The notes beneath the pieces were generated by a model. The model saw only the letters and a list, made by a program, of their open reading frames with translations, was not told the DNA's origin and made no database searches. Positions 1-9,131 of a DNA stretch of 64,000 nt are shown in pieces. Each line of letters opens with the position of its first letter. Within the stretch, counting starts at the first letter, position 1. Made by a program: the position numbers and the translations under genes. Location: the NCBI RefSeq assembly GCF_016767715.1, contig NZ_CP050145.1, positions 1,922,001 to 1,986,000 on the forward strand, written 5' to 3'. The stretch is from Mycobacteroides chelonae (GTDB lineage: Bacteria > Actinomycetota > Actinomycetes > Mycobacteriales > Mycobacteriaceae).

Positions 1-167
1 TACTGGTGGCCGTGCCCGATGCGGAATTGATGCGAAAAGGGCTGGCGGTCAATAACATCGCTGTCCGCCGCTGCGACACCTTCGTGGGGCTCGACGGAGA
101 CTATCTGCGGGTGGCGGTGCGATCCGAATGGCCGGAGCTGGTGCAAGCGATGAAGGAGATTCTGTAG
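1..167 (+). CDS. cobC: CobC-like aminotransferase, C-terminal fragment
   Basis: Only the last 54 codons are in the window, reading in the frame that begins at base 3. The tail contains [20 protein letters not shown], typical of the C-terminus of PLP-dependent threonine-phosphate or histidinol-phosphate-type aminotransferases annotated as CobC in mycobacteria (Rv2231c). That assignment fits the next three genes, which follow the order Rv2230c-Rv2229c-Rv2228c. Its TAG stop overlaps the GTG start of the next gene by one base, so the genes are probably co-transcribed. The catalytic lysine lies outside the window, so the exact substrate cannot be judged here. Confidence 0.8.
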   Translation, partial: LVAVPDAELMRKGLAVNNIAVRRCDTFVGLDGDYLRVAVRSEWPELVQAMKEIL

Positions 168-1291
168 TGGGTGTGCGGCTCGCGGACATCATCGGCGTGC
201 TCGATGCGGCGTATCCGCCCGCGCTCGCCGAATCCTGGGATTCGGTGGGTTTGGTCTGTGGTGATCCAGACCAGCAGATCGACGCGGTAACCGTCGCTGT
301 TGATGCGACGGCATCGGTGCTCGACGAAATGGACAACACCGGTTCACATCTGCTGTTGGCACACCATCCGCTGCTACTGCGCGGTGTCGACACGGTGGCA
401 GCCAGCACCCCCAAGGGTGCGTTGATTCATCGTCTCATCCGTTCCGGCGGTGCCTTGTTCACCGCGCACACCAACGCCGATTCGGCGAGCCCCGGTGTGT
501 CCGACGCGCTGGCCGAAGCCCTTGGGCTGACGGTGACTTCGGTGCTGGCCCCGCAGTTCGCCGACTACGACAAATGGGTGGTGTTCGTGCCCACCGAGTC
601 GGTAGATACGGTGCGCCGTGCCATGTTCGACGCGGGTGCCGGGCATATCGGCGCCTACTCCGACTGCTCCTGGCGCGTCACCGGCACCGGCCAGTTCCGG
701 CCGCTTGAGGGTTCGGACCCCACTATCGGTGCGCATGGCGTCGTGGAGCAGGTTGTCGAGGACAGAGTGGAAATGGTGGCCCCGTCCCGGCTGCGCTGTG
801 CCTTGTTCGCGGCTATCCACGCCGCACACCCCTACGAGGTGCCGGCTATCGACGTATTGCCCATGGCACCGGCCCCGGCGGGCACCGGTTTGGGACGCGT
901 GGGTGTGCTTGCTGAACCAGAATCCTTACGTGACTTTGCATCCCGAGTAGGTGCCGCGCTGCCGGAAACTGTGTGGGGAACCCGCGCCGCCGGCGATCCG
1001 GACGCGTTGATCAAGACCGTCGCTGTCTGTGGTGGCGCCGGCGACTCGTTACTGAGCGCCGCCATCGGAGCCGGGGTCGACGCGTACGTCACGGCGGATC
1101 TGCGGCACCATCCCGCAGATGAGCACGCACGGGCAAGTAGCGTTGCACTCGTTGACGTGGCGCATTGGGCCAGTGAATTTCCGTGGTGCGCCCAGGCGGC
1201 GCGGGTGCTCGACACGGAGTTCGGGAAGAAGTTGACGACCAAGATCTCACCGATACGCACCGACCCGTGGACATTAGGAGTCAAGGCATGA
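167..1291 (+). CDS. Nif3-like dinuclear metal centre protein
   Basis: A 374-aa protein of the Nif3/YbgI family (GTP cyclohydrolase I type 2-like), equivalent to Rv2230c. The N-terminal part has the metal-binding [12 protein letters not shown] segment, and the C-terminal part has the [16 protein letters not shown] segment. The middle third corresponds to the inserted PII/CutA-like domain found in the long (about 370 aa) members. The family forms hexameric toroids with a dinuclear metal site; its physiological reaction is unsettled. GTG at 167 is chosen because it overlaps the cobC stop and the conserved [16 protein letters not shown] begins directly after it. Its own stop overlaps the next start (ATGA). 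Confidence 0.9.
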   Translation: MGVRLADIIGVLDAAYPPALAESWDSVGLVCGDPDQQIDAVTVAVDATASVLDEMDNTGSHLLLAHHPLLLRGVDTVAASTPKGALIHRLIRSGGALFTAHTNADSASPGVSDALAEALGLTVTSVLAPQFADYDKWVVFVPTESVDTVRRAMFDAGAGHIGAYSDCSWRVTGTGQFRPLEGSDPTIGAHGVVEQVVEDRVEMVAPSRLRCALFAAIHAAHPYEVPAIDVLPMAPAPAGTGLGRVGVLAEPESLRDFASRVGAALPETVWGTRAAGDPDALIKTVAVCGGAGDSLLSAAIGAGVDAYVTADLRHHPADEHARASSVALVDVAHWASEFPWCAQAARVLDTEFGKKLTTKISPIRTDPWTLGVKA

Positions 1292-2010
1292 AAGCCAATC
1301 CGGCACAACAACGTCTACTGGTAGACCTGGCATCGGTGGATGCCGAATTGACGCGCATCGCGCATCGGCGGGCCAATCCTCCGGAACGGCAGGAACACGG
1401 CGAGCTACAGGCACAACAGCGGACCATCCTCGACGAGGTGGGCGCGCTCGGCATCGCCTTGGAGGACCTGGACGTACAGGTGGCCAAGCTGGACGCCGAA
1501 GTCACCGCTGTCCGTCAGCGGGAGGACCGTGACCGCTCGCTGTTGGCCTCAGCCAGCGTGAACCCGAAGGAACTCACCGATATTCAGCACGAGCTCGACA
1601 CCCTTGAGCGTCGTCAATCCAGCCTGGAGGACTCGGAGCTGGAATTGATGGAGCGCCGTGAGGAGCTGCAGGCCCAACAGGCCTCGGCGCAGGCCAACGC
1701 CGACAAGCTCGCGGAGAGGGTGGCGGAGATCGAACGGATCCAGCGTGCGGTTGCCATCGACACCGACGCCGAGGAGAACCAGATTAGGCAGCGTCGTGAC
1801 GGGCTGTCGTCCTCTATCGACGGACCGCTGCTGGAAACCTATGAACGGCAGCGCCGTTCGGGGGGTGCGGGAGCGGGTCTGTTGCAAGGCAACAAGTGCG
1901 GCGCGTGCCGTATCGAGTTGGACCGCGGTGAGCTGGCCCGAATCTCCGCCGCCGATGTCGACGAGGTCCTGCGGTGCTCCGAGTGCAGCGCGATCCTGGT
2001 GCGCCCGTGA
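1288..2010 (+). CDS. Coiled-coil protein with C4 zinc ribbon
   Basis: A 240-aa protein equivalent to Rv2229c. Residues about 10-170 are charged and heptad-like, rich in Glu, Gln, Arg and Leu, and predict a long antiparallel coiled coil. The C-terminus carries a zinc ribbon with two CxxC knuckles (CGAC about residue 204 and CSEC about residue 230). The family is widespread in actinobacteria and resembles CT398/FlgZ-type scaffolds thought to bind nucleic acid or partner proteins; its function is not established. ATG at 1288 overlaps the upstream stop by four bases, and its stop overlaps the next GTG, giving a three-gene coupled unit. Confidence 0.88.
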   Translation: MKANPAQQRLLVDLASVDAELTRIAHRRANPPERQEHGELQAQQRTILDEVGALGIALEDLDVQVAKLDAEVTAVRQREDRDRSLLASASVNPKELTDIQHELDTLERRQSSLEDSELELMERREELQAQQASAQANADKLAERVAEIERIQRAVAIDTDAEENQIRQRRDGLSSSIDGPLLETYERQRRSGGAGAGLLQGNKCGACRIELDRGELARISAADVDEVLRCSECSAILVRP

Positions 2011-3119
2011 GAGTTCTCGTCGAAGCTGACGGTGGTTCGCGCGGTAACCCCGGATTGGCCGGATATGGCGCAGTGGTGTTCGCACCCGATCACGAGACGG
2101 TGTTGGGGGAGGCCTGCGAGGCGATCGGGCACGCCACCAACAACGTGGCCGAATATCGCGGTCTGATAGCGGGATTGGCGGAGGCAGCACGCCTGGGCGC
2201 CACCGAAGTCAGCGTCTCCATGGACTCCAAACTTGTCGTCGAGCAGATGTCGGGCCGCTGGAAGGTCAAGCACCCCGACCTGATCACGCTGTATCAGCAG
2301 GCCGTCACCGCCGCGATGCAGTTCGAATCCGTCAGCTACCGGTGGATACCCCGGGAACGCAACAAGCATGCCGACCGGCTGGCCAACGAGGCGATGGACC
2401 GCGCGAGCGGCATCGAGCCCAAAGCGCCGAAGAAGCCGAAGGAACCCAAGGAGTCCAACGAAACCAAGGCTGCCGATGCCGCGCCGGGCTGGACGGGTGC
2501 GCGCGGCAAGCCCACTCGAATGCTGTTGCTGCGCCATGGCCAGACCGAACTGTCGGTGCAGCGCCGCTACTCGGGGCGCGGAAATCCCGAGTTGACCGCG
2601 CTGGGGCGTGAGCAGGCCGCGAACGCGGCGCGCTACCTCGCGAGCCGCGGCGGCATCGCCGCCGTTGTCAGCTCCCCGCTGGGTCGCGCCAAGGAGACCG
2701 CTGCCGCGGCTGCCGACGCGCTGGGAGTTCCGTTGACCGTCGATGACGATCTGATCGAGACCGACTTCGGCAAGTGGGAGGGTTTGACGTTCTCGGAGGC
2801 CTCCGAGCGCGATCCGGAGCTGCACGCGCAGTGGCTCAGCGACACGTCGGTGACTCCGCCGGAAGGGGAGAGCTTCGACACCGTGCATCATCGAGTACGT
2901 CGTGCACGCAATCGGATCATCGCCGAGTACGGCGGCGCAACGGTCTTGGTGGTCTCTCATGTCACGCCGATCAAGACGCTGCTGCGTCTGGCGCTGGACG
3001 CCGGACCGAGCCTGCTGTATCGGCTACACCTTGATCTGGCATCGCTGAGCATCGCCGAGTTCTATTCAGATGGGCCGGCTTCGGTGCGACTCGTCAACGA
3101 GACCTCATACCTGACTTAG
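2007..3119 (+). CDS. Bifunctional RNase HI / histidine phosphatase
   Basis: A 370-aa fusion equivalent to Rv2228c. Residues 1 to about 135 form an RNase HI domain with the acidic residues seen in EADGGSRGNPG, NNVAEYRG, MDSKLVV and NKHADRLAN. A lysine/proline-rich linker (about 138-158) leads to a phosphoglycerate-mutase-like acid phosphatase with the catalytic LLRHGQTE at about residue 172 and a later SHVTPIK histidine. In M. tuberculosis the RNase H half cleaves RNA in RNA/DNA hybrids, and the phosphatase half has CobC (alpha-ribazole phosphatase)-type activity. It sits just downstream of cobC, in keeping with a cobalamin link. GTG at 2007 overlaps the preceding stop. Confidence 0.93.
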   Translation: MRVLVEADGGSRGNPGLAGYGAVVFAPDHETVLGEACEAIGHATNNVAEYRGLIAGLAEAARLGATEVSVSMDSKLVVEQMSGRWKVKHPDLITLYQQAVTAAMQFESVSYRWIPRERNKHADRLANEAMDRASGIEPKAPKKPKEPKESNETKAADAAPGWTGARGKPTRMLLLRHGQTELSVQRRYSGRGNPELTALGREQAANAARYLASRGGIAAVVSSPLGRAKETAAAAADALGVPLTVDDDLIETDFGKWEGLTFSEASERDPELHAQWLSDTSVTPPEGESFDTVHHRVRRARNRIIAEYGGATVLVVSHVTPIKTLLRLALDAGPSLLYRLHLDLASLSIAEFYSDGPASVRLVNETSYLT

Positions 3120-3128
3120 GCTGTCGCC

Positions 3129-3932
3129 ATGGCTTCTCGTGATCACGGTGATCCGGGCGATGCGCCCACCATTGCCCCGCCCCTGGAAGACGTCGCCAAC
3201 CCGGCCCGGCCCTCGGCCGCCGAGGAGGCCAGAACGGTCGCGGCGTCTACGAACACTGCGACGCTGGCCAGTTTGTCTGCCGACGGTGACCCGTGGGCCT
3301 CGTTGGTCACCTATGGGCTGCTGGGCGGAGCACCCGTGCTCTGCGTATCGCAGATGGCCGAACACGGACGCAACCTGATACGTGATGCCAGGGCCAGCCT
3401 GTCCATCGTGGCGCCCAACGCGCCCGAGGATCCGTTGGCCAACACCCGGATCACCCTCGCCGGGAAGGTGCGGCGGCCCGGCGCCGAGGAGTTGTCCGCG
3501 GCCCGCGAGGCGCATATCGCGGCAGTGCCCGCGGCGCGGTACTACATCGACTACAGCGATTTCGCCGTCTGGATTCTGGATGTCGAACGCGTGCGCTGGG
3601 TGGGCGGTTACGGCCGCATGGACTCGGCCAGCGGCGCCGATTACGACGCGGCCGCACCCGATCCGGTGTCGACGAAGGCAGCCGGCGCCGTCAGCCACCT
3701 CAACGACGACCACGGGCAGGCGCTGCTCGCGATGGCACAACGACTGGGTGGATACCCGGACGCCACGGAGGCTCGTTGTGAGGGAGCCGACCGGTACGGG
3801 TTGGACATCCGGGTGAACACACCGCGCGGTTGGTCCGTGACCCGAGTCGGCTACGTCAACCCCATCAACTCGCTGAACGAACTCCGGGGTGCGACCGTGC
3901 AACTGGCGCGGCTCTCGGCCCCGGGCGCATAG
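3129..3932 (+). CDS. HugZ-like FMN-type split-barrel protein with DUF2470
   Basis: A 267-aa protein. Residues about 35-170 resemble the pyridoxamine-5'-phosphate oxidase-like split barrel (TATLASLSADGDPWASLVTY at its start). Residues about 185-265 form a DUF2470 domain with the diagnostic HLNDDH motif near residue 191. This architecture is shared with HugZ-type haem-binding or haem-degrading proteins and with plant PPOX-like proteins. A role in haem or flavin chemistry is inferred from architecture only. It starts nine bases after the RNase H/phosphatase stop and is probably the last gene of the operon. Confidence 0.8.
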   Translation: MASRDHGDPGDAPTIAPPLEDVANPARPSAAEEARTVAASTNTATLASLSADGDPWASLVTYGLLGGAPVLCVSQMAEHGRNLIRDARASLSIVAPNAPEDPLANTRITLAGKVRRPGAEELSAAREAHIAAVPAARYYIDYSDFAVWILDVERVRWVGGYGRMDSASGADYDAAAPDPVSTKAAGAVSHLNDDHGQALLAMAQRLGGYPDATEARCEGADRYGLDIRVNTPRGWSVTRVGYVNPINSLNELRGATVQLARLSAPGA

Positions 3933-4025
3933 CGCGCGGAGGCTTCGATGTCCACCAATCAGCAAGATTGTGGATAACTCGCACTGCGGTCGAATGGCTG
4001 TGGATAACAACAGAAGCGACGTGTA

Positions 4026-4041
4026 TCGAACTGATGTTCGA
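4026..4041. promoter_or_regulatory. LexA (SOS) box
   Basis: TCGAACTGATGTTCGA is an exact match to the mycobacterial/Gram-positive LexA operator form TCGAAC-N4-GTTCGA. Its end is 14 bases before the GTG start of the DUF222-HNH gene. In M. tuberculosis several 13E12-family HNH genes carry such boxes and respond to DNA damage, so the same control is expected here. Confidence 0.85.
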
Positions 4042-4055
4042 CTACCGTTGTTGAT

Positions 4056-5218
4056 GTGCCTCAGAGTGATCCGGCCGTGCGCGCGGCGTGGCTCGTCGAA
4101 CGAATCGCCGAGCTAGAGCGGGTGAAAGCCGCCGCTGCCGCGGAACAGGCCTACGCGGCAGTCCTGCTCGACCGAGCTCGGCGCGAGGACGAGGCCGCTA
4201 CCGGGGTGCCACGGCGACGCCAAGGCGTGGGCGTCGCCACCGAAATCGCCTTGGCGCGCCAAGATTCACCGGCCCGCGGCGGTCGTCATCTCGGTTTCGC
4301 GAAGGCGCTCGTGAACGAAATGCCCCACACGCTTGCGGCGTTGGAGTGCGGAGCGCTGAATGAATGGCGCGCGACCATTCTGGTGCGCGAGACCGCGTAC
4401 CTTGCCGTCGAAGATCGGCAGAAGATCGACGTCGAGATGTGCGCGGACTCGTCCCGGCTGCGGGGGATGGGCGATGCCCGCCTGACCGCGGAGGCGAAAC
4501 GTCTGGCGTACCGACTCGATGCGGAGGCCGTGGTGCGCCGCGCGCGCCGGGCCGAGAACGAACGCCGGGTATCCATCCGACCGGCTCCTGACACCATGAC
4601 GTACCTGACGGCGCTGCTCCCGGTGAAACAGGGTGTGGCGGTCTATGCGGCTCTCAAACGTGCCGCTGACGCATCGATGGATCCTGTTCGTGGCCAAGGG
4701 CAGATCATGGCAGACACCTTGGTGGAACGAGTGACTGGTGTGCCGTCGGCCGAGGCGGTTCCCGTGGGCGTGAACATCACGATCTCCGATGAGGCGCTGC
4801 TGGGCGGCGGTGCCGAGCCCGCGACGATCGCGGGTCATGGGCCCATCCCGGCCGCTGTAGCGCGCCGGCTCATATCGGATGCGGTCAGCGCCGGTGCGAA
4901 GGTTCGCGCACGACGGCTGTACCGGCACTGCGGCACAGGCGCGCTGCCGAGTCGCGAAGCCGTTTGTTCCCCAAGGCGCTGGCGGAGCTGATCGATCTGC
5001 GCGATCAGACCTGCCGGACGCCGTACTGCGATGCCCCGATTCGGCACCACGACCATGTTGTGGGCAGTGCTCGGGGTGGGGCTACCTCATTCGTGAACGG
5101 TCAAGGCCTCTGCGAGCGTTGCAATTACGTGAAGGAGTCCCCGGGATGGAGACATACTGTCGCGATCACGACTCCGACGGGATCGGTCTATCACTCGACC
5201 GCCCCGCCGCTGCCGTGA
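4056..5218 (+). pseudogene. DUF222-HNH endonuclease (REP13E12 type), frameshifted
   Basis: Two frames together make one DUF222-HNH protein of about 387 residues. Bases 4056-4946 (GTG start) encode the DUF222 part up to RLYRHCGTGAL. The following ESRSRLFPKALAELIDLRDQ and the HNH core (CRTPYCDAPIRHHDHV, then NGQGLCERCNYVKE) lie in the -1 frame to 5218. A single missing G near 4946 (CTGCCGAG where CTGGCCGAG would restore the frame) explains the break. Unrepaired translation ends at 4991 and loses the nuclease domain. The break may be real decay, phase variation or a sequencing error. The gene is preceded by an SOS box, and its 3' end overlaps the convergent membrane gene by 53 bases. Confidence 0.82.
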
Positions 5219-5498
5219 GTAAAAACGGCCACAAGGCGAGAACAAAGATGCCGACTACGGCGACCGGCGCAATGAACGGCAGCCAGGAGGAGTGTCCCGC
5301 CGGTATGGCTGCTGCGAGCAATGCCACGCAGCCGAAGAGCAGTGCGGTAAGGATCTGAGACGGCCATCGCCGGGTATACGCGGCCGATAGGCATATCACG
5401 GCGGCCAGACCGCAGAGCATCGCAACTACCGGGGAGACATCAGTGCGCGCCAAGACTCCGATGACCAGTAGCACGGCCACGGCCACACCCGCTTTCAC
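5166..5498 (-). CDS. Small membrane protein of the MoxR operon
   Basis: A 110-aa protein with about four predicted transmembrane segments (VKAGVAVAVLLVIGVLA, VVAMLCGLAAVICL, ILTALLFGCVALLAAA, PVAVVGIFVLALW). GTG at 5498 overlaps the stop of the upstream DUF58 gene (GTGA), which fixes the start. It is the last gene of a five-gene overlapped operon. Small membrane proteins commonly close MoxR/DUF58 operons, but the role is unknown. Its 3' end overlaps the frameshifted HNH gene on the other strand. Confidence 0.75.
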   Translation of the reverse strand: MKAGVAVAVLLVIGVLARTDVSPVVAMLCGLAAVICLSAAYTRRWPSQILTALLFGCVALLAAAIPAGHSSWLPFIAPVAVVGIFVLALWPFLLTAAAGRSSDRPIPSES

Positions 5499-6724
5499 CG
5501 GCGTCGTCCCACTCGCGGGCGCCGCGGCAGCATGTGCATGGCGTGGTTGAGTCCGGAGTCGTGGCTCCAGCCGACCACGTCGACTCCCGTGACGGCGATA
5601 TTGCGGTACATCCGTGAGCGTTCCAACCGCCACCAGCGGGCGACGATCGGATCAGGTTCTTCACGAAAGGGGGAGTGGTCGAGCACGTCGACGACCAGGA
5701 CCGGGTGCCCGCGCCGTCGAAGGTCGGTCAGTGCCAGCCCGAAATCGGCGTTCAGCAGGGTGGAAAATGCCACCACGATCGCGTTGGGTGGCACGGCGGC
5801 GCGCGGGGCAAGTGCACTGGTGCTGTGCGCATGCCACTCTCCGGCATCGAGAATGGCGTCAAGCAGGCGATAGAACTGATGGCGACCGATATCGGGGGTA
5901 AGCCATCGCGGGGCACTGCCCAGCAAGACCACGCCCGCCCGGTCGCCGCGCTGCAACACCGATTGCACCAGCTGGGCGGCGCCGCGTGCGGACCGCTCCG
6001 TCGCCACCGTCGCCGGGCCCGAGGGTTGAGGGTAGGTGTCAATCAGAACGACTACGTCGGCGGCTCGATCGGTGAGTCGGTCGGTGACGTGCAACTGGCC
6101 CCGCCGCGCACTGACCCGCCAATTGACCGTGCGCAGTGAGTCACCCGGGACATACTCGCGAATATCGGCGTACTCGACGCCGGGGCCGTGATGACGCGTG
6201 AGATGCGTGCCGATGAGGTCCGGAAGGTCGGCGGGCGGCAGCGTGATGTCCTGCGGATCTGCCAAGGGATATACCCGCAGCTCGGCCACGGGCAGAGTCA
6301 CCGGAGCCCCGACCCACAGCCCGGAAACCGAGAGCGTCTGAACCTCAACCGCAAGGGTGTACCGGCCCCAGCGTTGCGCCGACACACGCATCGTCACCTG
6401 GCTGGGCGTTGTCGCCTTATCCACCTCGATCTGTAGACCGTCGACCGGCACCGCGCGCAGCCGACGCACCACCGCCGGTTCGGCAGCCCCCGCCGACGCG
6501 GTGATTGTCACCGTCTCAGACTCCAAGCACCGTAACGTTTCTGACTCGTCGCGGACCCATACCCGCGCGGGTACGGGCAGTTTGGCTGCGCCGACGAGCA
6601 CACCGATGAGCGGCGCCGCGAAAACGGCCAGCTGCCACCTGCCCGTCACCATCGCCAGCGTCAACGCGATGCCGGCGCATGCCGCCAGCACCGACACCAA
6701 CGGAGATGCGCGCCAACTGGTCAT
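5495..6724 (-). CDS. DUF58 protein of the MoxR operon
   Basis: A 409-aa protein. Two N-terminal hydrophobic segments (about residues 7-50) anchor it. The family signature follows: GVEYADIREYVPGDSLRTV and the NWRVSAR segment. A VWA-like fold then begins at VVVLIDTYPQP, with the metal-site DxxxS form altered. DUF58 proteins are encoded next to MoxR AAA+ ATPases and are thought to act with them as chaperone or assembly machines for envelope or metal-dependent proteins. ATG at 6724 overlaps the moxR stop (ATGA), and its stop overlaps the next gene (GTGA). Confidence 0.88.
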   Translation of the reverse strand: MTSWRASPLVSVLAACAGIALTLAMVTGRWQLAVFAAPLIGVLVGAAKLPVPARVWVRDESETLRCLESETVTITASAGAAEPAVVRRLRAVPVDGLQIEVDKATTPSQVTMRVSAQRWGRYTLAVEVQTLSVSGLWVGAPVTLPVAELRVYPLADPQDITLPPADLPDLIGTHLTRHHGPGVEYADIREYVPGDSLRTVNWRVSARRGQLHVTDRLTDRAADVVVLIDTYPQPSGPATVATERSARGAAQLVQSVLQRGDRAGVVLLGSAPRWLTPDIGRHQFYRLLDAILDAGEWHAHSTSALAPRAAVPPNAIVVAFSTLLNADFGLALTDLRRRGHPVLVVDVLDHSPFREEPDPIVARWWRLERSRMYRNIAVTGVDVVGWSHDSGLNHAMHMLPRRPRVGRRR

Positions 6725-7683
6725 CCCGACGCTCGCGGTACCGGTAGCCGGTGCAGCAGCTCGTCGACCACATGTGCACCGGTGATGCGGCGCACCCACA
6801 TCTCGGGGCGCAGACTGATCCGGTGCGCCACCGCGGGCACCGCAAGCGCCTTGACGTCCTCAGGTATCACAAAGTCGCGGCCCAGCAGCATGGCGCGGGC
6901 CCGCGACATCTGCACCAGATCCAGCTCGGCGCGCGGACTGGCGCCCACCTCGACATGTGAGTGCGTGCGCGTCGCGGCGGCCAGCGCGACAATGTAACGA
7001 AGCACGTCCGGATGCACCGAAACGTGCTCCACGGCTTCCCGCATCATGACAAGGTCTTCGGCGGCGATCACCTGTGAGACCGTCGGCTGTGCCGATCCCC
7101 GGCTCAATCGACGCTGCAGCATCTCAATCTCGAGATCCTCGCTGAGGTATCCCAATTGCAGCCGGATCGCGAATCGGTCCAGCTGCGCCTCGGGCAGCGG
7201 ATAGGTTCCCTCGTACTCGATGGGATTGTCCGTTGCCAGCACCACGAAAGGTGCTGGCAGTCGGCGAGTTTCACCGTCGATGCTGACCTGACCCTCCGCC
7301 ATGGCCTCCAACAGTGCCGATTGCGTCTTCGGTGGGGTTCGGTTGATCTCGTCCGCCAGCAGGAGATTCGTGAAGATCGGTCCGGTCCGAAACTCGAACC
7401 GCCCGGATGACATGTCGTAGATCGTGGAGCCCAGCAGATCCGCAGGCAGCAGATCGGGAGTGAATTGCACCCGGGCGAATTCGAGTCCCAGCGCGGCCGC
7501 GAACGACCGGGCGATCAGCGTCTTGCCCAGGCCCGGCAGATCTTCGATGAGGACATGCCCGCGCGCGAGGATTGTCAGCAGAATCAGTTGCAACGCATCG
7601 CGTTTCCCGACTACCATCCGCTCGATCTCGGTCAGCACCGCATCCGCGTGCTGGGTCGCGACGGAAACCGGAAGTGTCGTCAC
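6721..7683 (-). CDS. MoxR-family AAA+ ATPase
   Basis: A 320-aa MoxR ATPase with Walker A EDLPGLGKT (about residue 48), Walker B LLLADEINRTPPKTQSALLE, sensor-1 LATDNPIEYEGTYPLPEAQLDRF and a C-terminal AAA lid. The length is normal for the family. It is cytoplasmic and would remodel or activate partners handed over by the adjacent DUF58 protein. GTG at 7683 overlaps the upstream stop by four bases. Mycobacteria carry several MoxR operons; I cannot say which M. tuberculosis paralogue this corresponds to. Confidence 0.92.
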   Translation of the reverse strand: MTTLPVSVATQHADAVLTEIERMVVGKRDALQLILLTILARGHVLIEDLPGLGKTLIARSFAAALGLEFARVQFTPDLLPADLLGSTIYDMSSGRFEFRTGPIFTNLLLADEINRTPPKTQSALLEAMAEGQVSIDGETRRLPAPFVVLATDNPIEYEGTYPLPEAQLDRFAIRLQLGYLSEDLEIEMLQRRLSRGSAQPTVSQVIAAEDLVMMREAVEHVSVHPDVLRYIVALAAATRTHSHVEVGASPRAELDLVQMSRARAMLLGRDFVIPEDVKALAVPAVAHRISLRPEMWVRRITGAHVVDELLHRLPVPRASG

Positions 7684-8165
7684 ATCTGCTCCAAGCGTTC
7701 GAGTATCGATTGCAATACCGCACGGCCGGGGGCGGGCTCGGCGCGGTCAACATGCGAGGCGCCGTTCGGATCGACCCAACGCCACAACTCGGGGCCAAAC
7801 GTCACGCGGCCGGTCTCGGCAAGTGCGGCGCGATCTTTCGACTGTCGATGACCCGCCGCCATCGCGAAGTCGGCCGCGATCAACGGGCGCAGGTGCCGAT
7901 CCCAGTCGCCGCGGGTCCGCTCGGCCCAGCTGATCCTCGCCTCGGCCCGTGCTAGCCATCGGTACAAGGTCTCGTCGGCCGCAAGACTGGCCGAAGGCAA
8001 CGGCTTAGGCCCAGGCGCACTGTGCAGCTGCCTCCACAGCAGATAGAGAGCGACGGCAACCACCGCGCCGGTGATCGCAAGAGTGTGCGCGCGCAGTGGG
8101 CTGGCAGCCACACAGGCCTCGGCCACGATCACCATCAGCAGTACAGCGGTCGCGAGCCACTTCAT
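7680..8165 (-). CDS. Membrane-anchored protein of the MoxR operon
   Basis: A 161-aa protein with two hydrophobic segments in the first 45 residues (LATAVLLMVIVAEACVAA and AITGAVVAVALYLLW). A cytoplasmic, Arg/Glu-rich helical part follows with conserved-looking WLARAEARISWAERTRGDWDRH. I do not recognise a named domain. It is coupled on both sides by 4-base overlaps to the DUF4129 and moxR genes, so it belongs to the same complex or pathway. Confidence 0.78.
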   Translation of the reverse strand: MKWLATAVLLMVIVAEACVAASPLRAHTLAITGAVVAVALYLLWRQLHSAPGPKPLPSASLAADETLYRWLARAEARISWAERTRGDWDRHLRPLIAADFAMAAGHRQSKDRAALAETGRVTFGPELWRWVDPNGASHVDRAEPAPGRAVLQSILERLEQM

Positions 8166-9088
8166 GGCCTACTCCGCAGGTCGTCCAACACGGTCTGCAG
8201 CCATCGCACCGCGGATTCACGATCGGTCTGCGTCATCCGGTGCGGGCTGAATCGGGCCTCCGAAAAGAGCGAGACAAGCTGAGTGCCGGCCTGCGATTGC
8301 AGGGCACCAAGATGGACCGCTCGCTGCAGGACTTCTGACGGGGTATCCGAGGCAAGGGGTGCTGCCTCGGGCGCGGCGGTGAGCCCCTGCTCCATGGCCG
8401 CGTAGCAGGCGATGATGGATGCGCGCGGATCGCGCCCCGGTTCGGCCACCTCGGCGAGACCGAGTTCAACGAGGTGGGCCAGGGATCCCGGTGTGGCATC
8501 GGCGGCCGCGGATTTCCCGGGAGGATCGCCGTCGGCATCCACGGTGTCCGGGTCATTGCGTCGCAATACGAAAACCATGACAGCGATACCGATCAAGACC
8601 ACGCCCAGGATCACCATGGGCATTCCGGGCTCGTCCCGTTCCGGCACATCACCGGGTGCCTTGCGCGTCGGGGCGTCCGCGGGCCGGCTTGGCGCGGAAG
8701 TGCCGGGAACGGATTCGCGCACCGGAGGATTACCGGTCGGCCTGCTCAGATAGAGGGACATCCACACCGCACCCACCAAGACAAGCGCACTGGCGGCCGC
8801 AATGAGGGCCTCGCGCCGAGTCAAACCTCGAAACCGTAAATACGACGGGCTCTCGGTCGGCACCGGCATGCCGGTGCGGCGCCTGCGCAGGCTCAACAAG
8901 ATAAGTATGGCTGCGACACCACATAACAAGAGCTGCAACGCTATTGAGTGTGGCTCATCGCGAGGTTCCTCGGGCCGGGGGAGCACCTTCGTGTCCGGCG
9001 GCAGGTAGCTGCGCAGTGCGACAACCGATAGCGCGACCAGGACGATGAGCCCGCTCGCTCGCAAGAACAGTCTGTTGTCACTGTTCAT
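8162..9088 (-). CDS. DUF4129 membrane protein
   Basis: A 308-aa protein with about four transmembrane segments (near residues 8-28, 48-65, 92-112 and 155-175) and a C-terminal DUF4129 domain. The latter has DPRASIIACYAAMEQGL, TPSEVLQRA and the FSEARFSPHRMT segment typical of the family. DUF4129 proteins accompany MoxR-DUF58 systems and sometimes transglutaminase-like proteins. It is the first gene of the operon. The leftward transcription start would lie within 9089-9131, a 43-base gap to the VOC gene. Confidence 0.83.
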   Translation of the reverse strand: MNSDNRLFLRASGLIVLVALSVVALRSYLPPDTKVLPRPEEPRDEPHSIALQLLLCGVAAILILLSLRRRRTGMPVPTESPSYLRFRGLTRREALIAAASALVLVGAVWMSLYLSRPTGNPPVRESVPGTSAPSRPADAPTRKAPGDVPERDEPGMPMVILGVVLIGIAVMVFVLRRNDPDTVDADGDPPGKSAAADATPGSLAHLVELGLAEVAEPGRDPRASIIACYAAMEQGLTAAPEAAPLASDTPSEVLQRAVHLGALQSQAGTQLVSLFSEARFSPHRMTQTDRESAVRWLQTVLDDLRSRP

Positions 9089-9131
9089 GCCTCATCGTCA
9101 CATGTAGAGGGTCGTTCGCGTCAGCAGACGG

